37,756 nt of DNA from an uncultured Prevotella sp. (GTDB taxonomy: Bacteria > Bacteroidota > Bacteroidia > Bacteroidales > Bacteroidaceae): NCBI GenBank assembly GCA_944320285.1, contig CALUGX010000013.1, positions 1-37,756 on the forward strand, in the 5' to 3' direction. Both the position numbers and the translations under genes were made by a program. This document shows positions 33,290 to 37,756 of this stretch, one piece after another (position 1 is the first letter of the stretch; each line of letters opens with the position of its first letter). The notes below the pieces were generated by a model. The model was not told where the DNA came from. It worked only from the letters and a program-made list of their open reading frames with translations, and ran no database searches.

Positions 33290-34729
33290 TTATTCAAACG
33301 CTCCCATGCGCAGCATCTCCACCTCCTTCTCTGTGAGGAAACGCCAGTCGCCGCGGCGCAGGTTCTTCTTTGTCAGGCCGGCGAAGAGTACGCGGTCGAG
33401 CTTTACAACGCGGTAACCGAGGTGCTCGAAGATGCGGCGCACGATGCGGTTCTTGCCGCTGTGTATCTCTATCCCTACCTGGCTCTTGTCCGTCGGGCTT
33501 GCGTATTCTATGGCGTCGGCGTGTATTTCGCCGTCATCAAGCGTGATGCCTGTGGCTATCTGCTGCATATCGTGGGCGGTGACGTTTTTATCCAAGAACA
33601 CATGGTACACCTTCTTTTTCAAGAATTGCGGGTGAGTCAGCTTGCTGGCCAGGTCGCCGTCGTTGGTGAGCAGCAACACTCCGGTGGTGTTCCTGTCAAG
33701 CCTTCCCACGGGGTAGATGCGCTCCGGACAGGCGTTTTTCACCAAGTCCATCACCGTTTTGCGCTGTTGCGGGTCATCGCTGGTGGTTACGGTGTCTTTC
33801 GGTTTGTTCAGGAGTACATATACTTTCTTCTCCATCTTGACCATTTGGTCGTGGAATTTCACCTCGTCGGTGCGTAAAACCTTCGTTCCGAGTTCGGTGA
33901 CAACCTTGCCGTTCACCGTCACCACTCCTGCCTGGATGAACTCGTCGGCCTCGCGCCGGCTGCAAATCCCGGCGTTGGCGAGGAATTTGTTGAGGCGTAC
34001 CGGTACGGTCGGGTCGATGTGTTCCTCCTTATATTCTATGCGCTTCTTCATGCTGTATTTAGCATTCGGGTCGTAATCAGCCGTTCGCTGGCGGTATCCG
34101 CCCTGGCGGTTGTATCCCCCTTGGCGCGGCTGTCCGTACTGGTTGCGCTGGTATCCGCCGCGTTGATAGCCCTGCTGACGTGGCTGGTATCCGCCTTCAC
34201 CTTGTCCGGCGTTGTAACGCGGACGGTAACCGGTTTGCGGGCGTTGGCCGTATTGCTGCTGACGCGGCTGGTAGCCGCCCTCCGGGTCTTTGGTGTATCG
34301 TGGACGATACCCCGTCTGCGGGCGTTGGCCGTATTGCTGTTGGCGCGGCTGATAGCCCTCTTCCCCTTCCTTATTATAGTGTGGGCGGTAGCCTTGTTGA
34401 CGCGGCTGGTAGCTCTGGCGGGGCTGATAGCCGCCTTGACGTGGCTGGTATCCGCCTTCGCCCTGCCCGGCGTTGTAGCGCGGACGGTAAGTGCGCTGTC
34501 CTGCGTTTTGCTGCTGCAGTCCGGCGCCGAAGCCTTCGGGACGGAATCCTCCCTCTTCTTTGTTGTAACCGTGGTTGGGCGTATAGGCGCGCTGCACGCG
34601 TATCCTTGGGCGCATGGGCCTGTCGCCTCTTTGATTGTTAAAGCCTTCTGTCTGCTTGTAGCCCTCACGGCTGCTCTCGTTTTGTCCGGCAGACAAACTC
34701 TCATTCTTGTTTTCCAGTTCTTCTGACAT
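33290..34729 (-). CDS. rluB: rRNA pseudouridine synthase, RluB/RsuA family, with long repetitive N-terminal tail
   Basis: The 479-residue protein probably converts a uridine of 23S rRNA to pseudouridine. The enzyme part begins near residue 242 with an S4 RNA-binding domain (VRLNKFLANAGICSRREADE). The catalytic motif is GRLDRNTTGVLLLTNDGDLA, with Asp345 as nucleophile. Residues 1-235 form a low-complexity tail rich in Tyr, Gln, Arg, Pro and Gly. It has nine Y-Q/R-P-R motifs and a 15-residue direct repeat (QQQYGQRPQTGYRPR twice). The tail is likely disordered and RNA-binding and may vary in length between strains. It is far longer than in E. coli RluB (about 290 residues in total). Assignment to RluB rather than RluE or RsuA is by overall resemblance. 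Confidence 0.85.
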   Translation of the reverse strand: MSEELENKNESLSAGQNESSREGYKQTEGFNNQRGDRPMRPRIRVQRAYTPNHGYNKEEGGFRPEGFGAGLQQQNAGQRTYRPRYNAGQGEGGYQPRQGGYQPRQSYQPRQQGYRPHYNKEGEEGYQPRQQQYGQRPQTGYRPRYTKDPEGGYQPRQQQYGQRPQTGYRPRYNAGQGEGGYQPRQQGYQRGGYQRNQYGQPRQGGYNRQGGYRQRTADYDPNAKYSMKKRIEYKEEHIDPTVPVRLNKFLANAGICSRREADEFIQAGVVTVNGKVVTELGTKVLRTDEVKFHDQMVKMEKKVYVLLNKPKDTVTTSDDPQQRKTVMDLVKNACPERIYPVGRLDRNTTGVLLLTNDGDLASKLTHPQFLKKKVYHVFLDKNVTAHDMQQIATGITLDDGEIHADAIEYASPTDKSQVGIEIHSGKNRIVRRIFEHLGYRVVKLDRVLFAGLTKKNLRRGDWRFLTEKEVEMLRMGAFE

Positions 34730-34764
34730 AATCGTTTTTTATTAATGCCTCACGGCGGTTAAAA

Positions 34765-34793
34765 CTTAGGAACCCACTCCGGCCCTCCCAAAG
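34765..34793 (-). repeat. CCTCCC/GGGAGG-type dispersed repeat, copy 5 (upstream of the rluB-type gene)
   Basis: On the minus strand it reads CCTTTGGGAGGGCCGGAGTG then GGTTCCTAAG. It is a truncated copy lacking most of the first arm, about 35 bases upstream of the rluB-type start. Confidence 0.4.
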
Positions 34794-34900
34794 GTAGCGA
34801 GTTTGGCAAGCCCTGTCGGCATTATTGGCAAGACAGACAATCTGCTTGGTAGGGCCATAAGCTGATACTCAATAAGTTTTTACGGCAAAACTTGCCAAGC

Positions 34901-34933
34901 CCCTCCCTTCGGGAGGGTTGGGATGGGTTTTTA
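34901..34933 (+). repeat. CCTCCC/GGGAGG-type dispersed repeat, copy 4 (overlapping the purB stop)
   Basis: CCCTCCC-TTC-GGGAGGG is a perfect 7-bp palindrome (34901-34907 with 34911-34917) followed by TTGGGATGGGTTTTTA. The last bases form the purB stop codon on the minus strand, so the element seems to have supplied or replaced the gene's 3' end. Confidence 0.55.
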
Positions 34934-36277
34934 CATTCCCGTATAATTATGCGGCGTGATGGCCATCAGTTCGGCTTTCACGCTGTCGCTTACGTTTAGT
35001 CCTTTGATAAATTCGTGTATTGTCTCCTCCGTCATCTTCTTGTTGGTGCGCGTCAAGGCCTTCAGTGCCTCATAGGGATGTGGGTAAGCCTCACGGCGGA
35101 GGATTGTCTGTATGGCTTCGGCCACTACAGCCCACATATCGTCAAGGTCGGCGTTGAGTTTCTCCTCGTTGAGGATGAGCTTGCGAAGTCCCTTCAGCGT
35201 GCTCTGCATAGCTATCATGCCGTGTCCCAAGGGCACGCCGACGTTGCGCAGGACGGTTGAGTCAGTGAGGTCGCGTTGCAGTCTGCTTACGGGCAGTTTC
35301 GCCGCAAGGAACTGTAGTATTGCGTTAGCGATGCCGAGGTTGCCCTCGCTGTTCTCGAAGTCGATGGGGTTCACCTTGTGGGGCATCGCACTTGAACCCA
35401 CCTCGCCGGCCTTGATTTTCTGCTTGAAGTATTCCATCGAGATATACATCCAGAAGTCGCGGTCGAGGTCGATGATTACGGTGTTTATGCGGCGCAGAGC
35501 GTCGAATATTGCTCCGAGATTGTCGTAGTTGCTTATCTGTGTGGTCCACTGTTCGCGCTCAAGACCGAGCTTTTCGCTTACGAACTTGTTGCCGAAGGCG
35601 CGCCAGTCGTATGCCGGGTAGGCCACATGATGCGCGTTGTAGTTGCCCGTTGCTCCGCCGAATTTGGCTGTTATTGGGCATTCCTCAAGCTGCTTGAGCT
35701 GCTCGGTCAGGCGGTAGACGAAGACCATGACCTCCTTGCCGAGTCTCGTGGGCGATGCCGGTTGGCCGTGGGTCTTGGCCAGCATGGGCACGTCTTTCCA
35801 CTCGTCGGCATAGTCCTGGAGCTGCAGGATGAGCTCTTTCAGCAGGGGAATGTACACCTCGTGCAGGGCCTCTTTTATCGAAAGGGGCACCGAGGTATTG
35901 TTGATGTCCTGCGAGGTGAGGCCGAAGTGTATGAACTCCTTGTACTTGTCGAGCCCGCCGATGGCGTCGAACTGTTCCTTGATGTAGTATTCCACGGCCT
36001 TGACGTCGTGGTTGGTGACGCCTTCTATTTCCTTCACGCGGGCTGCTCCGGCCTCGTCAAACTTCGCGTAGATGTCGCGCAGGCGCGGAGCCAGCGACAG
36101 GTCGAAGTCCTTTAACTGCGGCAGGGGAAGCTCGCAAAGGGCTATAAAATATTCAATCTCCACACGTATGCGGTAACGTATGAGTGCATATTCAGAGAAA
36201 TAGTCGGCAAGCGATGCCGTTTTTGGCCTATATCGCCCGTCAATCGGGGATATGGCCGTAAGTAAATCAAGATTCAT
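34931..36277 (-). CDS. purB: adenylosuccinate lyase
   Basis: PurB acts twice in purine synthesis: it cleaves SAICAR to AICAR and adenylosuccinate to AMP, releasing fumarate each time. The 448-residue protein belongs to the fumarase/aspartase superfamily. The signature loop with the catalytic serine is SSAMPHKVNPIDFENSEGN. Other conserved blocks are TSQDINNTSVPL and KTHGQPASPTRLGKE. I chose ATG with complement ending at 36277 (MNLDLLTAISPIDGRY), which matches the family; the longer frame adds nine residues that overlap the promoter region. The product AICAR would feed the missing transformylase step noted for purH. The gene ends inside a short GC-rich repeat. Confidence 0.96.
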   Translation of the reverse strand: MNLDLLTAISPIDGRYRPKTASLADYFSEYALIRYRIRVEIEYFIALCELPLPQLKDFDLSLAPRLRDIYAKFDEAGAARVKEIEGVTNHDVKAVEYYIKEQFDAIGGLDKYKEFIHFGLTSQDINNTSVPLSIKEALHEVYIPLLKELILQLQDYADEWKDVPMLAKTHGQPASPTRLGKEVMVFVYRLTEQLKQLEECPITAKFGGATGNYNAHHVAYPAYDWRAFGNKFVSEKLGLEREQWTTQISNYDNLGAIFDALRRINTVIIDLDRDFWMYISMEYFKQKIKAGEVGSSAMPHKVNPIDFENSEGNLGIANAILQFLAAKLPVSRLQRDLTDSTVLRNVGVPLGHGMIAMQSTLKGLRKLILNEEKLNADLDDMWAVVAEAIQTILRREAYPHPYEALKALTRTNKKMTEETIHEFIKGLNVSDSVKAELMAITPHNYTGM

Positions 36278-36301
36278 AAATATAATACGTATTAACGGCT
36301 G

Positions 36302-36309
36302 CAAAATTA
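36302..36309 (-). promoter_or_regulatory. purB promoter
   Basis: The minus strand reads TAATTTTG, a TAnnTTTG match, 25 bases upstream of the purB ATG. Confidence 0.6.
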
Positions 36310-36465
36310 ATAATTTTAATTGATTTGCGCGCGCTCATGCGTGATAAATATTCGTTGCTTAATGCTTTTTTGTCTAATATCAACCATCTGCGGCGGAGTA
36401 TTGTGCGGCGGTTCTTGCCTTAAAGTACAACATATTGATTTCCAACGTGTTACAAACGGCGTTGC

Positions 36466-36575
36466 AAAAGATGCCTTTTCACGTTGCAAAAGGGCATCTT
36501 TTGCCTTGTAAAAGGATACCTTTTGCGTTGCGGTTTGTGCCCTTTTACAATCTAAAAGGATGCTCATATAATTTG
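36466..36575. repeat. 22-nt repeat array, locus E
   Basis: Units begin at 36466, 36488, 36510, 36532 and (decayed) 36554. The first two are complementary: AAAAGATGCCTTTT at 36466-36479 pairs with AAAAGGGCATCTTTT at 36488-36502 apart from one extra base, with an 8-nt loop. It lies between divergent promoters of purB and the ACT-domain gene, so it cannot be only a terminator. The remainder of this 507-bp gap (36278-36784) shows only the two promoters. Confidence 0.75.
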
Positions 36576-36722
36576 CATTTTACACAATCAGCCGTGTGAG
36601 ACCGCTGAAAGCAAATGCAATGACATTCTTTCGGGAGGCTTGCGGTTGTGTTTTTATAAGAATTTAACTCTCTGTCGTGTGCGTTTTTAATAAAGTTTTT
36701 ATGTTTTCACGCCGATTTTTCG

Positions 36723-36730
36723 TAAGTTTG
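36723..36730 (+). promoter_or_regulatory. promoter of the ACT-domain gene
   Basis: TAAGTTTG matches TAnnTTTG, 55 bases upstream of the ATG at 36785. Confidence 0.6.
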
Positions 36731-36784
36731 CGGATGCGCAACGATGCGTGTAGAAACATTTAATCGTATATAAATTGTCAAGCC

Positions 36785-37210
36785 ATGTTAGCAAAACAAC
36801 TGTCAGTGTTCCTTGAGAACAAGTCGGGCCAGCTCACCGAGGTTGCCGCAGTGCTGGGCCGCGCGGGCGTAAACCTCTCGGCGATGAGCATAGCCGACAA
36901 CTCCGATTTCGGCATACTGCGCTGCATAGTGTCTGACCCGGAGGCGGCCAAGCGCGCCCTCGAAGCCGCCAACTTCACTGTCCGCGTGAGCGACGTCATA
37001 GGCTTCACCTGTCCGAACACGAGCGGCTCCCTCGCCGTCGTGCTTGAGTATCTGTCTGAAAAAGGGGTGTTCATCGAGTATATGTACTCGTTCGCCTGCG
37101 GCGACGTTGCCCATATCGTCATCCGTCCCACCGACCTTGAAGCCTGTGAGCGCATCCTGGCTGAGAAAAAGGTTGACCTTCTTGCCGCAAGCGAGCTTTA
37201 CCGCCTTTGA
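36785..37210 (+). CDS. tandem ACT-domain protein
   Basis: The 141-residue protein consists of two ACT domains and little else. The first spans residues about 3-65 (LSVFLENKSGQLTEVAAVLG, with the ligand-site glycine in the N-K-x-G-x-L pattern) and the second about 70-138 (SGSLAVVLEYLSEKGVFIEYMYSF). ACT domains bind amino acids or other small ligands and regulate enzymes. Stand-alone double-ACT proteins of this kind are often found beside phenylacetate-CoA ligase genes in Bacteroidales, but no such gene is present here. It is a single-gene unit with its own promoter. Ligand and target are unknown. Confidence 0.85.
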   Translation: MLAKQLSVFLENKSGQLTEVAAVLGRAGVNLSAMSIADNSDFGILRCIVSDPEAAKRALEAANFTVRVSDVIGFTCPNTSGSLAVVLEYLSEKGVFIEYMYSFACGDVAHIVIRPTDLEACERILAEKKVDLLAASELYRL

Positions 37211-37399
37211 CGGAAGGTCGCGTCTCCGGGTGGTGCTGTTGTTAGGCAGTGTGCCGGCGTGTGCTCTGTGTGCCGGCCTGTGGCGTGGTCGTGAGTATGG
37301 TGGAGCGGTTTTTAGGGTTGCCGAGGCCGCGTTTCGCACTTTTTTCGATGAAAAATGAAAAAAGTGGCGATAAAATTTGGAAGTTTGATTGAAATGCCA

Positions 37400-37407
37400 T
37401 ATCTTTG
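37400..37407 (+). promoter_or_regulatory. promoter of the second tRNA-Val
   Basis: TATCTTTG matches TAnnTTTG, 21 bases before the tRNA, in the same sequence setting as the first tRNA-Val promoter. Confidence 0.7.
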
Positions 37408-37427
37408 CACTCGCTTTCAACAAGCAA

Positions 37428-37502
37428 GGGCGTTTAGCTCAGTTGGTTTAGAGCATCTGCCTTACAAGCAGAGGGTCGGGGGTTCGACTCCCTCAACGCC
37501 CA
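37428..37502 (+). tRNA. tRNA-Val (anticodon UAC), second copy
   Basis: Identical over all 75 bases to 23521-23595, with the same cloverleaf and anticodon TAC. It is a single-gene unit with its own promoter and terminator. Confidence 0.97.
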
Positions 37503-37509
37503 CGGTAAG

Positions 37510-37542
37510 CCTCGCTGTCCGTTACGGTCGGCGAGGTTTTTT
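37510..37542 (+). terminator. terminator after the second tRNA-Val
   Basis: CCTCGC at 37510-37515 pairs with GCGAGG at 37531-37536, with a small inner CCG/CGG stem, followed by TTTTTT. Its sequence is unrelated to the terminator of the first copy. Confidence 0.75.
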
Positions 37543-37604
37543 CGTATGCCTGTTAGTGAGTCGTCAGCCGTCAGCTTTTCGTGCCAGATATGCCTACGGA
37601 TATT

Positions 37605-37642
37605 GAAAGGGCGCATCCCGCAAATGCAGGGTGCGCCCTTTC
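37605..37642. terminator. terminator facing the partial PLP-enzyme gene
   Basis: A 14-bp stem (37605-37618 with 37629-37642, one T-G pair, 10-nt loop). It lies 40 bases past the stop of the minus-strand gene at 37682 and should end that transcript. Confidence 0.6.
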
Positions 37643-37681
37643 GGCGTTATTTGGGATATCCGCGTATTCAGTCCGGGGACG

Positions 37682-37756
37682 TCAGTCAAGCTGCGCCAAT
37701 GCCTGTTTCAGGTCGTCAATGATGTCGTCGGCGTCCTCGATGCCAACCGACAGGCG
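37682..37756 (-). CDS. C-terminus of a Cys/Met-metabolism PLP-dependent enzyme (partial)
   Basis: The minus strand is open from the window edge to a TGA at 37682-37684 and encodes 24 residues: RLSVGIEDADDIIDDLKQAL followed by AQLD. The RLSVGIE-D-DI-DL-AL pattern is the standard C-terminal end of the cystathionine gamma-synthase / O-acetylhomoserine sulfhydrylase family. Those enzymes make or break C-S bonds in methionine and cysteine metabolism using pyridoxal phosphate. Which member it is cannot be told from this fragment. The gene continues beyond the window. Confidence 0.75.
   Translation of the reverse strand, partial: RLSVGIEDADDIIDDLKQALAQLD

Noticed and set aside
34019-34726. 235-residue plus-strand open frame opposite the rluB-type gene
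   Set aside because: It exists because the repetitive Y-Q-P-R coding sequence lacks stops on the other strand. The translated protein is low-complexity Ala/Leu/Val with no domain, and the minus-strand frame has a clear enzyme.

Overview
The window reads as chromosome of a Bacteroidales bacterium, most likely Prevotella or a close relative. Three things point there. Most genes follow the Bacteroidota -7 box TAnnTTTG. The gene neighbourhoods tig-clpP-clpX-recQ, guaB-SurA-SurA-OstA-mutL and purH-mreBCD-mrdA-rodA are typical of the order. The secreted proteins (lipoproteins with an acidic stretch after the lipid Cys, an OmpA-type porin, a PL1 pectate lyase with a short C-terminal tail) are also typical. 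All identifications come from reading the sequence; no database search was run.

Layout, left to right. 1-3136 is accessory: a terminator-like hairpin, a 193-bp MITE-like element, an AAA ATPase with a nuclease-like C-terminus, and a truncated, compositionally mosaic TPR lipoprotein. 3137-8903 is a core block for protein folding, proteolysis and DNA repair (tig, clpP, clpX, recQ). 8904-13376 looks like an accessory insertion: pectate lyase, a candidate structured RNA, a surface lipoprotein, a 45-bp palindrome and a membrane PH-domain protein. 13377-22062 holds guaB, two parvulin chaperones, an OstA/LptA-like protein, a small membrane protein and mutL, mostly an envelope-biogenesis run. An OmpA-family porin and a tRNA-Val(UAC) follow. 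23779-30286 is the cell-shape operon, headed by a purH that keeps only its IMP cyclohydrolase domain, then mreB, mreC, mreD, PBP2 and rodA. 30287-31070 is decayed DNA with a multiply frameshifted outer-membrane barrel pseudogene. 31130-36277 runs on the minus strand: guaD, asnS, an rluB-type pseudouridine synthase with a long repetitive tail, and purB. The right end has a tandem-ACT protein, a second identical tRNA-Val(UAC), and the last 24 codons of a Cys/Met-metabolism PLP enzyme.

Purine metabolism recurs (guaB, purH, guaD, purB) but in separate transcription units. The envelope genes form the other theme: SurA-like chaperones and the OstA-like protein for outer-membrane assembly, MreBCD/PBP2/RodA for elongation.

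The most unusual signal is in the intergenic DNA. Five arrays of about four imperfect 22-nt units, each unit a small dyad of the form AAAAGGnnnCCTTTTG, lie 9-11 kb apart through most of the window. A second dispersed family has a CCTCCC-loop-GGGAGG core and tends to abut start or stop codons. A possible ~310-nt structured RNA (10942-11256) and the 45-bp palindrome (12175-12219) are the other items most worth checking.
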